A DNA stretch of 11,116 nt from an uncultured Fusicatenibacter sp. Lineage in GTDB: Bacteria > Bacillota > Clostridia > Lachnospirales > Lachnospiraceae. This document shows positions 1-7,829 of the stretch, piece after piece; position 1 is the stretch's first letter; each line of letters begins with the position of its first letter. The notes below the pieces were generated by a model. That model was not told where the DNA came from. It saw nothing but the letters and a program-made list of their open reading frames with translations, and searched no databases. Position numbers and translations under genes: made by a program. The stretch lies in assembly GCA_902493585.1 (NCBI GenBank), contig CABUPZ010000079.1:1-11116 (forward strand), written 5' to 3'.

Positions 1-542
1 TCAGAGTTCAGTCCCAGCTCTTTGTAGTTTTCAACTTTTGCTTTGGAAGCGTTGTATACGATAAAGTCAGGCTCGAAGTTCTCCAGTTCTTCTGCTGTCG
101 GCTGGATGAACATATTTGTTACGAAATGTGCCTGCCAAGCAACTTCAACGATAAAACGGATTGCCATACGGGTATCTTTGTTTGCACCGCAGAATGCGTC
201 TACTACGTACAGTTTCTTGTTGGACAGCTCTTTCAGAGCGATGTCTTTTACTGTATTCCAAGCTTCCTCGGTAGCCGGATGGTTGTCGTTCTTGTATTCG
301 TCAGAAGTCCACCATACCGTGTCTTTGGAATTTTCATCCATTACGATGAACTTGTCTTTCGGAGAACGTCCGGTATACTCGCCTGTCATAACGTTCACTG
401 CACCCAGTTCACTTACCTGTCCTTTTTCGAATCCTTCCAGATCGGTTCTGGTTTCTTCTTCAAATAACAGTTCATAGGACGGATTGTGTACAATCTCTGT
501 AGTGCCTGTGATGCCATACTTGCTTAAATTGATTTCTGCCAT
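1..542 (-). CDS. pckA: Phosphoenolpyruvate carboxykinase (ATP), N-terminal part, cut by the left edge
   Basis: The reading frame from the ATG at 542-540 stays open to the window edge and gives 180 residues, about a third of the usual ~540. The protein begins MAEINLSKYGITGTTEIVHN. Residues 57-65 (TGRSPKDKF) are the conserved segment whose Arg contacts the carboxylate substrate. VVDAFCGAN (113-121) and the RFIVEVAWQAHFV stretch (129-141) are also typical of the ATP-dependent family. The enzyme interconverts oxaloacetate plus ATP with PEP, CO2 and ADP in the cytosol. In anaerobic gut Firmicutes it often runs in the carboxylating, ATP-forming direction (family knowledge). An AAGAGG ribosome site lies 11 nt before the ATG, and a strong promoter lies about 100 nt upstream. 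Of its four Arg codons three are CGT, and Asn and Asp codons are often AAC and GAC, which suggests high expression. Identity is secure; the catalytic P-loop lies outside the window. Confidence 0.95.
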   Translation of the reverse strand, partial: MAEINLSKYGITGTTEIVHNPSYELLFEEETRTDLEGFEKGQVSELGAVNVMTGEYTGRSPKDKFIVMDENSKDTVWWTSDEYKNDNHPATEEAWNTVKDIALKELSNKKLYVVDAFCGANKDTRMAIRFIVEVAWQAHFVTNMFIQPTAEELENFEPDFIVYNASKAKVENYKELGLNS

Positions 543-645
543 CTTGCGTTTAACCTCTTTTCTTTAAAATTAGTAAATAATAAGTCTTCGATACAGACTT
601 TATTATCTCGCAGGAAAACGAAACCTACTGTTTTTCCTAATACTA

Positions 646-673
646 ATTATACATAATAAATCAATTAAATCAA
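646..673 (-). promoter_or_regulatory. SigA-type promoter of pckA
   Basis: Read on the minus strand, TTGATT (673-668) is followed by a 16-bp spacer and a perfect TATAAT (651-646), inside a very AT-rich stretch. The expected start of transcription near 639 leaves a leader of about 100 nt. The leader can form a small hairpin: AAGTCT (582-587) pairs with AGACTT (595-600) around a 7-nt loop. I see no T-tracted terminator after it, so it is more likely an mRNA 5' structure than an attenuator. Confidence 0.75.
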
Positions 674-775
674 TAAAAATCGTCTAAATTTTTCAAAAAA
701 ATGTTAAAAATCTAACTAACTCGTCTTTCCAGTTTCCGGAATCCAAAGCAGGTCAGGGCGTATCTGAACCGTTTT

Positions 776-2464
776 TCAAAGTTCTCTCCAGATACCCTGG
801 GTTTCGAATTCTGCCGCCGAAGCCCTCGCCGCCTGGACAATATTCTGATCGTATCCGATCATTTCCAACAGTGCAATCGCGTTGCGGCTGGTGGCTCTGC
901 CCTCTTTCAGGAGATAATTGAACCGGACATCATGTTCGGTAATCTCCTCTTCAAAATGGTAATTGGTATACAGCCGGTTCAGGATATAAGAAAGTTCAAT
1001 ATCATGGGTTGCGGCAAAACAGATGACCCTGGGATTTCTCAGATAAGCAAGTACCTGGGAAGATGCCGCGATCCGCTCGATGGTATTGGTCCCCCGAAGC
1101 ACCTCATCCACGATACAGAGAACCGGAACCTCTTTCCGGCTTTCTTCCAGAATCCGTTTCAGAGATTTAATCTCTACGATGTAGTAGCTTTCTCCACTCT
1201 GCAGATCATCATGCAGTGCCATAGACGTCATAACCTTGCACATACTTGCCCGGTAACTGTGAGAAAGGCTGGTATGGATGGACTGCGCCAGGATCATGTT
1301 GATCGCAACGTTTTTCAGGAACGTGGACTTTCCGGATGCATTGGATCCCGTCACCAGAATCCCACCGTCCGCATAGATGCTGTTTGCCACAGGGTTGGCG
1401 ATCAGCGGATGATACAGATCCGTCACATCCATTGCCGCCGCATGTCTGCCGTCTGTAAACTGGGGAATGCAGTAATAGGGAAGATATTCCCGGTAGGACG
1501 CTGCCGCGATCATTGCATCCAGAATTCCCAGCGTCTCCGTGAGTTTCTCCAGTTCCTCCCGTTTCCGCTGCATTTCTTTCAGAACCGAATAAAACTGAAT
1601 CAGATCAAGCATAAAAAAGGAATTGATATAAGAGTACAGCACGCTCATAAAATCCCCTTCGGTTCCCTTCGTGGTCACCAGGGTAACGCATTTCTTTCGG
1701 ATACCGTGCAGCTTCTTTTCATTTTCCCTCAGACATTTCAGATACTGCTCCAGTTCCGGAATCTTTTCTTTTCCCAGTGTCTCCGACGACTTCAGGATCC
1801 GCAGCATGCATCCCAGGCATTTCAGATAAATCTCGACCTTGTTTCCTTCGATGGTATGCACGGAAATATTGACGATCACCGCAGCGACAAAGAGCCCAAC
1901 CCCTGCCGCCGGCTTTACCAGCAGACATACAATGCTGGCTATGGCAAGCAGAAAACACGCAAAGTATCTGGCTCTGCTGCGGATGGGGATTTCTCTCAAT
2001 GCCTGCAGATAATCAGAGACCGAGCGTCCGCTGACTTTTCCTGCCTGCAGCAGGCCCTTCTGCACGTTCTCCCGTTCCTTTGCATGATTTCTGAAAAACT
2101 CGATGACACGTTCCCGTTCCTCCAGCGTCTCCGGCTGAAATTCCGGAAGCCGGAGCATCGCATAGAGATATTCCTCTCCGCAGGCGGAGCAGGTGTTGTT
2201 CAGAAGCATATACACCCGCTCCATATCCAGGTCATTCCATGTGATATCGTCGATCATAAAACGTCCATTCTGATGATTTCTTGCGTAATGGGAAATGCTC
2301 TCCAGTTCTTCCGATGTATATTCCCGTTCCGGCACCTGTCCCCAGCTTTGGCGGAGCTGTTCCAGCTGACGCTGCTTTGCCCGCATTCTCTCACGGACTG
2401 CGACGATCACAAGGATCACTGCCAGCAGCGCAAACATCCATGCCCATAAATACTGTTCGTCCAT
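776..2464 (-). CDS. Membrane-anchored MutS-family ATPase (MutS-related protein)
   Basis: The product is 562 residues. I chose the ATG at 2464-2462 because AGGAGG lies 7 nt before it and the protein then opens with a membrane helix (about residues 5-23). An ATG at 2608 would add 48 poorly structured residues. Two more hydrophobic segments lie at about 167-202. A helical region follows, and then a C-terminal MutS-type ABC ATPase: Walker A GSNASGKST (373-381), Walker B CIVDE (450-454) followed by RGTNT, and a switch His in AATHD (487). The family core is normally GPNxxGKST, so Pro is replaced by Ser here. The N-terminal mismatch-recognition domains of true MutS are absent, so canonical mismatch repair is unlikely. 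Such proteins are usually annotated as MutS-related with unknown role. It sits 145 bp downstream of the sortase gene and may have its own promoter. Confidence 0.9.
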   Translation of the reverse strand: MDEQYLWAWMFALLAVILVIVAVRERMRAKQRQLEQLRQSWGQVPEREYTSEELESISHYARNHQNGRFMIDDITWNDLDMERVYMLLNNTCSACGEEYLYAMLRLPEFQPETLEERERVIEFFRNHAKERENVQKGLLQAGKVSGRSVSDYLQALREIPIRSRARYFACFLLAIASIVCLLVKPAAGVGLFVAAVIVNISVHTIEGNKVEIYLKCLGCMLRILKSSETLGKEKIPELEQYLKCLRENEKKLHGIRKKCVTLVTTKGTEGDFMSVLYSYINSFFMLDLIQFYSVLKEMQRKREELEKLTETLGILDAMIAAASYREYLPYYCIPQFTDGRHAAAMDVTDLYHPLIANPVANSIYADGGILVTGSNASGKSTFLKNVAINMILAQSIHTSLSHSYRASMCKVMTSMALHDDLQSGESYYIVEIKSLKRILEESRKEVPVLCIVDEVLRGTNTIERIAASSQVLAYLRNPRVICFAATHDIELSYILNRLYTNYHFEEEITEHDVRFNYLLKEGRATSRNAIALLEMIGYDQNIVQAARASAAEFETQGIWREL

Positions 2465-2558
2465 CTTTCTTCCTCCTGCCTGTATGTGCTGATTTCCCGC
2501 TCGTGAACTTCCGAACATCTTTTCTTTTTTCGATTCATCCCGTTCAGAATTCGCGAAT

Positions 2559-2587
2559 GGTAGAATGGTAACTATCGTCATTCTATC
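2559..2587 (-). repeat. Inverted repeat (9-bp arms) over a putative promoter
   Basis: GGTAGAATG (2559-2567) and CATTCTATC (2579-2587) are inverted copies with one mismatch (a G-U pair in RNA), separated by 11 bp. Seven inner base pairs are perfect. One arm covers the proposed -10 box of the MutS-like gene and the other lies just past its expected start. It could be a dimeric repressor operator or an mRNA 5' hairpin. No T-tract follows on either strand, so it is not a terminator. A separate 10-bp palindrome, ATTCGCGAAT, lies next to it at 2549-2558. Confidence 0.5.
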
Positions 2588-2608
2588 ACGCACATCCCGG
2601 CAGGGCAA
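2580..2608 (-). promoter_or_regulatory. Putative promoter of the MutS-like gene
   Basis: On the minus strand TTGCCC (2608-2603), a 17-bp spacer and TAGAAT (2585-2580) form a plausible SigA promoter. The spacer ends in TGA, giving an extended -10 (TGnTAGAAT). It begins 2 bp past the sortase stop codon and predicts a leader of about 110 nt before the MutS-like ATG. The -35 matches only four of six positions, so the gene could also be read from the upstream operon, since no terminator is visible between them. Confidence 0.45.
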
Positions 2609-2609
2609 T

Positions 2610-3416
2610 TTATTTTTCCGCTGTCACCAAAAAATGTACGACCAGACGTTCTTTCGCAGCCCCTGAGCCCGTGCAGGTGGAAAGGGTAAAAACCTGCTTT
2701 CCACGGTCCGGTATCCGTCCGCAGTCATACATGGACTGCTTCGCAGTTCTCTCCTGCCACTCGGTATACGCGTCTGTCTCTAACTGATATCCGATGGTAT
2801 ATGCGTCACTGTCACTGTCTGTCTGGTACACACTGTACACGGTTCCGCATCTGGATCCTTTCGGCGTATAAACGTAGACGTACGGGTACTTCCTTGCAAA
2901 CGTCTCCTGGCAGTAAGAAGATAACTCCCCGAACCTTTGCCCTGACCGCATATTATGACCGAAAAAAAGGACATGGGCATCCGTAAGATCCTCCCCTGTT
3001 TCCGGCGGAACAAAGATAGCTCCCAGAGAATTTTCCGTTTTTCCGGCAGTATGTGTCAGATAATAATGATTATCCGTTCCCCGGCAGACAGGCTCATCGA
3101 TCTGTGTTCCCGGAAGATAGATCCACCCCACAATATCCGGGTTGACCCGCTGCAGTCCCTCAAAATCAAACTGACGCTGCAGCGGATCGCCGTCCGGTTC
3201 CATCCGTTCTTGCTGCTCCGAATCTGCTTCCGGTTCCAAGCCTGTTTCTTCTGGTCCTGCCGGATCTTCTCGTTTTATATAAGAGTCGATCCATCTCTCC
3301 TTTTCCTGCTCTGCCTGCAGGTTCTGCCACCACACAGGAAGATACATCATCCCCGCCGCCAGAATCCCTGCAGCCGCAGGAATCATCCAGCGTTTTCTTT
3401 TGCGTCTCTTTTTCAT
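2610..3416 (-). CDS. srtB: Class B sortase
   Basis: The product is 268 residues. A basic N-terminus (KKRRKRKR) precedes a membrane helix at about 11-28, giving an N-in membrane anchor. A charged Glu-rich linker (about 36-80) leads to the sortase barrel. The catalytic residues are visible: His154 in FFGHNM, Cys248 in TLSTC, and Arg257 in KERLVV. The layout around these, with a long helical insertion before the Cys (about 214-230), is that of class B. Sortases cleave a C-terminal sorting motif and join the protein to a peptidoglycan cross-bridge amine, or to a pilin Lys in pilus-type members. It is the last gene of the fibre operon. Its SD (AAGAGGA) overlaps the TAA of the adhesin gene 12 bp upstream, so it is probably translationally coupled. 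Its likely substrate is the APKTG protein encoded two genes upstream. Confidence 0.93.
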   Translation of the reverse strand: MKKRRKRKRWMIPAAAGILAAGMMYLPVWWQNLQAEQEKERWIDSYIKREDPAGPEETGLEPEADSEQQERMEPDGDPLQRQFDFEGLQRVNPDIVGWIYLPGTQIDEPVCRGTDNHYYLTHTAGKTENSLGAIFVPPETGEDLTDAHVLFFGHNMRSGQRFGELSSYCQETFARKYPYVYVYTPKGSRCGTVYSVYQTDSDSDAYTIGYQLETDAYTEWQERTAKQSMYDCGRIPDRGKQVFTLSTCTGSGAAKERLVVHFLVTAEK

Positions 3417-3428
3417 TACACGATCCTC

Positions 3429-6071
3429 TTACGGTTTCAGCGGTATCACATTTTCCACCGCGTCATTATGAGAATAATCATCCCACCGGTACTTTTCGTT
3501 TTCAAATACAATCCTGGTACCCGACGGTTTCTTCTCCAGGTTGGCTGTCACACGGAAAATCTCCGAAGGTCGTTTCCCTTCCCCAGGCTCCTGCAATTTT
3601 TCTATGGTCACATTTTCTGTTCCCGTTGCCTGCACCAGCCCATAGCGCAGCACTTCCTGCTCTGTCACCTGATAAGCGTTTCCCATGGGTATTTTTGTCA
3701 GGCGTACAGACACTTCCACCATCCCCTGCCCGTCCGTATGGGCGGTTACATATTCCTTTGTGAACTTTGCCATTCGCTGGTACTGATGCTCTTTTCCAAA
3801 AAGATCCGTTCCCTTCACGGTAAAAAAGAACGTCGGTTCTCCGTGCGCCCAGGTGATTTCATCTGCCCGGATTTTCTTGACGATCTCCATTTCCGTATAC
3901 TTCAAATCCTTCATCACGATCTTCTGCACACCCGCTTTCTTTTCCAGGGTAAAAGTAAGGGGTTCCGCAAGCTGGTATCCATCCGGTGCCTGTACTTCTG
4001 TCAGCCGGTAAGTTCCTTCCTTCAGTTTATTGATTCCATGAACTTCCCTGCCGGATTTCCATCTGGCCACTTCTCTGTTTTCCGAATCGTACAGAACCAG
4101 CTGCGCTCCGGCGATCAGCGCTCCGGTGGAGGCATCTGCTTTTGCCACTTCCAGACGAATATAATCGTTTTCGACGGTTCGTGTCACAGAAGCTTTTCCA
4201 TCTATGGTTCCATCTCCCTGGACTGTAAATTCCAGAACAGTTTCATTGATCAGATAGCCTTCCAGTGTTTCCGTTTCACGGACACAGTAAGTTCCCGGCG
4301 CCAGCCCCTGCAGGAAAATCTTGCCGTCTTTGTCAGTCGTATATGTTTTTCCCGTAGCTTCCTGTGCCGCCTTGTTCCAAACTTTAAACACGACTCCCGG
4401 AAGCACGGTGCCGTCTCCTTTGCTTATTTTCTGGATGATCATTTGATTCCGGATATTCTGTACCTTTACGGACACATCCTTATTTCCGCTGCTCAGGACC
4501 ACTTCCTGCTGTTTTCCATTCAGAACATACCCGGGTGCAGGCTGGGTTTCCCGGATCAGATAGGTTCCAAGTTCCAGTTCTTTGGAAACCGCGTTTCCAT
4601 CCTTTACCGTCACCGTATCTACGACAGTTCCTCCTTTTACCAGGATTGTTCCTCCCACAGTACGGATATCCGCCTTTGCTACGATCTGAAAAACAGCTCC
4701 TGTAATTGGCTGACCGGTTCCCGCATCGGTTTTATTGATCGTGATCCGTCCCTTGACTCTGGTATTTTCCGCCTGATATTTCCAGGTGACAGTTCCAGGT
4801 TCTGTCAGAGTGAATTCCTGCTCCCAGCTTCCCGTATAACCGGACGGATTCTGCACCTCCTGCACTTTGAACCTTCCCTGATTTTTCTCGGAATACTTCA
4901 GTCCAAACAGACGGTAATCTTTCTCCGCACGATCCCAGTTCAGGCTGCCGACACTTTGCCACCCGTTTCCCGTCCATTCGTAACAGGTAAACGCTGCTCC
5001 TTCCAATGCTTCCCGTGTCTGTCCGTCCAGTTTTTCCACGATAACGTTTCCCTTTTTTTCGAATTGTATGACCGTTTCGGCGGTATAGCCGAACTCCGAC
5101 GATACCCAAGCGGTAAAGCTTTCTTCTGTGGCGTCTGTACGGCCGGCGCCTTTATAATACTCATGGAGATACCCTTTGGCCGCATTCGGCAGACCTGCCC
5201 ATTTCGACACATCCCATTTCCGATACGGATAATCTTCGGACTTGGGATTTACCACATCTACAAAAAACTGCATATTGGTTTCCGATCCTTCAAACGTATA
5301 TGTTATCCATCCGTGTGCCTGATTTGGCTGTGTCTCTGAGCTGTCCGCCCAGATAATCTGCGTGGCTGTGTCGTATCCCATTCTTGCCGCGGCCTCTTTC
5401 GTATAGTAAATTTCTCCTCCGTTTTCCCGGATTCTGAATCCCTGGCAGAAATCAAGATCGTTCAGAGTATAATGGCCTTTCAGAGAGATGGGGTTCCCCT
5501 GATCATTATAATAGGAAAATTTTACCGAAATATTCTGCACACAGATAATATTGATCTGCGGGAGCCGGGTACCGCCGCCCATTGTAATGTAGGCATTTGC
5601 ATAATCAGGATACGGAAGATTGGTAAAATTGGTCCAGTCCGTCAGTGTTACCCTCAGATTCACCGTTTCCCCGCCATATTCACCGACATTCTTCAGTTCC
5701 ACATACAGCTTACCCTTCTTGTCATTGGTAAGGACGGCGCTTCTGGTGTTCGTCCAGTTTGTCGTGTCCGCATAAGGATAATACCTGCTGATATATCTTA
5801 CATCCGCTTCGGAATTCCTGCAGTACAGATTATCCCAGTCACCGACGAAGCGGATCTGCGTCTGATCAGATACCGTAGGTACGAATTTATAATCGCCGTC
5901 CACCGTATATCCGGAAGTTATTTCATGACCGTTCCCCATACTTGAAAGATCCGCATAGCCTGCCGCCGCCTTCACAGAATCCGGAAAGAAAAAATCTGCA
6001 AAAAGAAGAACTCCTATAAAGACCATGATCCATAGATAATAACCCCCATGATGTTTACAATTCCTTTTCAT
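3429..6071 (-). CDS. Large secreted adhesin with four Cna-B/SpaA-type isopeptide domains
   Basis: The product is 880 residues from the ATG at 6071, chosen for the GGGAGG 6 nt upstream and the signal peptide that follows (hydrophobic about 13-29, likely cleavage after AAA near 37). An open-frame extension to 6275 lies inside the previous gene. Residues 38-340 are a unique N-terminal region, perhaps the binding head, with Cys residues near 84, 177 and 208. Four Cna-B domains follow at about 342-437, 440-539, 543-635 and 638-723. Each has a first-strand Lys (347, 447, 548, 644) and a last-strand Glu in a T-Y-x-x-x-E-like motif (405, 508, 599, 692), the pair that forms an intramolecular isopeptide bond. 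A fifth, different beta domain spans about 727-859. The C-terminus (YSHNDAVENVIPLKP) has no LPXTG-like motif, membrane helix or basic tail, which is unusual for such adhesins. It overlaps the upstream gene by 17 bp. Confidence 0.88.
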   Translation of the reverse strand: MKRNCKHHGGYYLWIMVFIGVLLFADFFFPDSVKAAAGYADLSSMGNGHEITSGYTVDGDYKFVPTVSDQTQIRFVGDWDNLYCRNSEADVRYISRYYPYADTTNWTNTRSAVLTNDKKGKLYVELKNVGEYGGETVNLRVTLTDWTNFTNLPYPDYANAYITMGGGTRLPQINIICVQNISVKFSYYNDQGNPISLKGHYTLNDLDFCQGFRIRENGGEIYYTKEAAARMGYDTATQIIWADSSETQPNQAHGWITYTFEGSETNMQFFVDVVNPKSEDYPYRKWDVSKWAGLPNAAKGYLHEYYKGAGRTDATEESFTAWVSSEFGYTAETVIQFEKKGNVIVEKLDGQTREALEGAAFTCYEWTGNGWQSVGSLNWDRAEKDYRLFGLKYSEKNQGRFKVQEVQNPSGYTGSWEQEFTLTEPGTVTWKYQAENTRVKGRITINKTDAGTGQPITGAVFQIVAKADIRTVGGTILVKGGTVVDTVTVKDGNAVSKELELGTYLIRETQPAPGYVLNGKQQEVVLSSGNKDVSVKVQNIRNQMIIQKISKGDGTVLPGVVFKVWNKAAQEATGKTYTTDKDGKIFLQGLAPGTYCVRETETLEGYLINETVLEFTVQGDGTIDGKASVTRTVENDYIRLEVAKADASTGALIAGAQLVLYDSENREVARWKSGREVHGINKLKEGTYRLTEVQAPDGYQLAEPLTFTLEKKAGVQKIVMKDLKYTEMEIVKKIRADEITWAHGEPTFFFTVKGTDLFGKEHQYQRMAKFTKEYVTAHTDGQGMVEVSVRLTKIPMGNAYQVTEQEVLRYGLVQATGTENVTIEKLQEPGEGKRPSEIFRVTANLEKKPSGTRIVFENEKYRWDDYSHNDAVENVIPLKP

Positions 6072-7233
6072 GTTTTTCCTCCCTTCTCTCCAGGAGCCAT
6101 GTACTGACAGCCGCCAGTCCAGCCAGAAGAAGCGGTACCGCAACAAACGGATCGGTAAGTCCTGTCTTTGGCGCGGCCAGCTGCTGAATGGCCGGTCCCG
6201 GTTCCTGTATCTGTTCCTTCTCACCCTGTACGGAAAATACCCAGTTGACAGAGGTTTCCCTCCGGGCATATGCATTGCCCAATTCTGCCGGGAGCGTCAG
6301 GGTAAAATGAATGCTTCCCTCTTCTCCCGGCCGATACCGCCCAAGGCTGACCGGATGCTGCAGAGCTTCCGCTCCCAGCGTACCGGAGTACAGCGTTGTT
6401 CCCTCCTGCCGGATCACCAGCTGGAACTGTTCCAGCAATTCTCTCTCCTCTTCCGTCAGTTCTCCGGGAATCTCCGTATGAAAGAAAAATTCCGCCTCCG
6501 TATCCGTGGTATTCCGGATCGCTGCCGTATCGCTCAGGGAATCCCCCGGCATCGCAGTGCCGAGATTGGCAAAAAAGTCTTCCGGAACCGCAACCAGATT
6601 CCTTGCCGCGCCTTCGTAAAAAACCATCATGGTCTGGTAATTTTTCTGCACCTCCGTCACCGTGCCGTCCTGCTCATGAACACACAGTTCCGTTTCCTGG
6701 TCACCCCAGGGCTGGTCCGACTGGAAATCCGGAGTAAAATTATCCGACTGGATCGCCTCCGCCGATATGGTGATGCCCAGGTGCTGATCGGAGGACGCTT
6801 CTGTCCATTCCGCCGGAATCGTCACGGTCTGAAAAACATCTACGGATTCTCCTGTGTCCAGAGGATCCGCCAAATAGTAATACTCCCCTGCCCGGATCCA
6901 TTCCTCAGGCATGCCGGAGATCTCCTGCTCCGACAGGACCATCGTTTCACCGGTACAGGCAATCTTCACACGGACGTAACAGGGCTGTGCATAATTTGTG
7001 ATCCTCGGTATTTTCGATATCTTCTGAGACGGAAGGACCAGCCTTCCGTCCGGGTCCGCATAGAGACATTCCTTTCCATCCTTCACTTCATACTCCTGAA
7101 TCCCGATATTGATATCTCCGGTTGAAATATGATTCCGGACGGAAACCGTATCCTGATAATGGGCATACGTCCCTGACACGCCAAACAAACAGGTGCTGAT
7201 GATCCCTGCCGCGATCCATCTTTTTCTTTTCAT
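6055..7233 (-). CDS. SipW-dependent TasA-like surface protein with APKTG sortase signal
   Basis: The product is 392 residues. I chose the ATG at 7233 because GGGAGGTG lies upstream and it overlaps the preceding stop as ATGA. A farther ATG at 7263 has no usable ribosome site. The signal peptide (6-24) runs into GTYAHYQDTVSVRNHISTG, the hallmark of SipW substrates. Residues to about 185 resemble a TasA/camelysin beta-sandwich, with AEAIQ near its end. A second beta-rich module (about 215-340) includes a PGD turn, a conserved-looking LYSGTL and a VNWVFSVQ strand. After a Pro/Gln linker come APKTG (354-358), a hydrophobic helix and the basic/acidic tail RREEKHEKEL. This is a complete cell-wall sorting signal. 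APKTG resembles the (S/P)PXTG motif of clostridial class B sortases, which fits the sortase of this operon. Its likely role is a wall anchor or base for the fibre. Confidence 0.85.
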   Translation of the reverse strand: MKRKRWIAAGIISTCLFGVSGTYAHYQDTVSVRNHISTGDINIGIQEYEVKDGKECLYADPDGRLVLPSQKISKIPRITNYAQPCYVRVKIACTGETMVLSEQEISGMPEEWIRAGEYYYLADPLDTGESVDVFQTVTIPAEWTEASSDQHLGITISAEAIQSDNFTPDFQSDQPWGDQETELCVHEQDGTVTEVQKNYQTMMVFYEGAARNLVAVPEDFFANLGTAMPGDSLSDTAAIRNTTDTEAEFFFHTEIPGELTEEERELLEQFQLVIRQEGTTLYSGTLGAEALQHPVSLGRYRPGEEGSIHFTLTLPAELGNAYARRETSVNWVFSVQGEKEQIQEPGPAIQQLAAPKTGLTDPFVAVPLLLAGLAAVSTWLLERREEKHEKEL

Positions 7234-7766
7234 GCGCTGCCACCTCCCCGGTAATGCTCCCATGCCTTCTGATAATCCTTATAAGGCACCGTTCCATCAA
7301 AAGCCTGCACCGATTCTTCATAAACCGTAACCGTCACGCTGTCCGCCTCCGGATTCCCGTCGATCCTGACACCGGCAAACAGATCTTCCGTGCTTCTGCC
7401 CGGTTCCACAACATTCCTGTAATAATAATATCCGTCCTTTCCATCCGTCCAGCTTGTAGTATTCAATCCCTCCAGCGTGACGTTCCCTTCACTGACAGCC
7501 AGGGAAATCCGAATATAACAGGGCACTGTTCCATCATTCTGAACACATACTTTTTTCACGATCGTCTCCCCAGGCACCGCCGGAGTGGGCGTCGGAAATT
7601 CTTCTTTCGTTCCGGTCTCGTTGTATCCTGCGGTTATCTGATTGATCCTTTCTTCGTGATCGGTCAGATACGCAGACGTTCCGGATGCCGCACAGAAAAG
7701 GATCAGAACACAGATTCCACAGCTCGCAGCGATTCCGGCTGTTCTCCTTTTTTTCTTTTTTCTCAT
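7230..7766 (-). CDS. Small SipW-dependent TasA/camelysin-like protein (second copy)
   Basis: The product is about 178 residues if translation starts at the ATG at 7766 (AGGA 5 nt upstream). ATGs at 7772 and 7796 are in frame; the latter lies in the loop of a GC-rich hairpin and has no SD. The basic start RKKKKRR, a hydrophobic helix (about 10-27) and GTSAYLTD (29-36) form a SipW-type signal peptide with cleavage near Ala32. A PTPTPAVPG linker (58-66) leads to a beta-sandwich-like body with CYIRI and YEESVQAF...AW near the end. The VQA...AW ending recurs in TasA/camelysin-like proteins of Clostridia. There is no sorting motif, so it is probably secreted or assembled as a fibre subunit or initiator. 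The stop (TGA) overlaps the next ATG by 4 nt, which implies translational coupling. Confidence 0.8.
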   Translation of the reverse strand: MRKKKKRRTAGIAASCGICVLILFCAASGTSAYLTDHEERINQITAGYNETGTKEEFPTPTPAVPGETIVKKVCVQNDGTVPCYIRISLAVSEGNVTLEGLNTTSWTDGKDGYYYYRNVVEPGRSTEDLFAGVRIDGNPEADSVTVTVYEESVQAFDGTVPYKDYQKAWEHYRGGGSA

Positions 7767-7781
7767 ACGCATCCTGCCTTT

Positions 7782-7804
7782 CCGGCAAGCCGGCATAACG
7801 CCGG
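7782..7804 (-). repeat. Triple GCCGG hairpin before the second fibre gene
   Basis: Three overlapping copies of the self-complementary core CCGG lie at 7782-7804. CCGGC (7790-7794) can pair with GCCGG (7800-7804) around a 5-nt loop, or alternatively with the copy near 7782-7786. The structure is 16-38 nt from the candidate start codons of the 178-residue gene. It may set the relative output of the two fibre subunits by mRNA processing or stability. No T-tract follows. Confidence 0.4.
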
Positions 7805-7829
7805 TCCGCCCACAATCTCCAAATACACC

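Noticed and set aside
679..775. Terminator after the MutS-like gene
   Set aside because: Only 4-bp stems (TTCC/GGAA, GTTA/TAAC) are found near T-runs; too weak to call.
932..2449. 505-codon open frame on the plus strand
   Set aside because: It is antisense to the MutS-like ATPase gene, with no recognisable motif, and is best explained as a shadow of the sense codon use.
2955..5339. 794-codon open frame on the plus strand
   Set aside because: It lies antisense to the sortase and Cna-B adhesin genes. Its product is Cys/Phe/Arg-rich with no domain, and the sense frames carry clear motifs. It is a compositional shadow.
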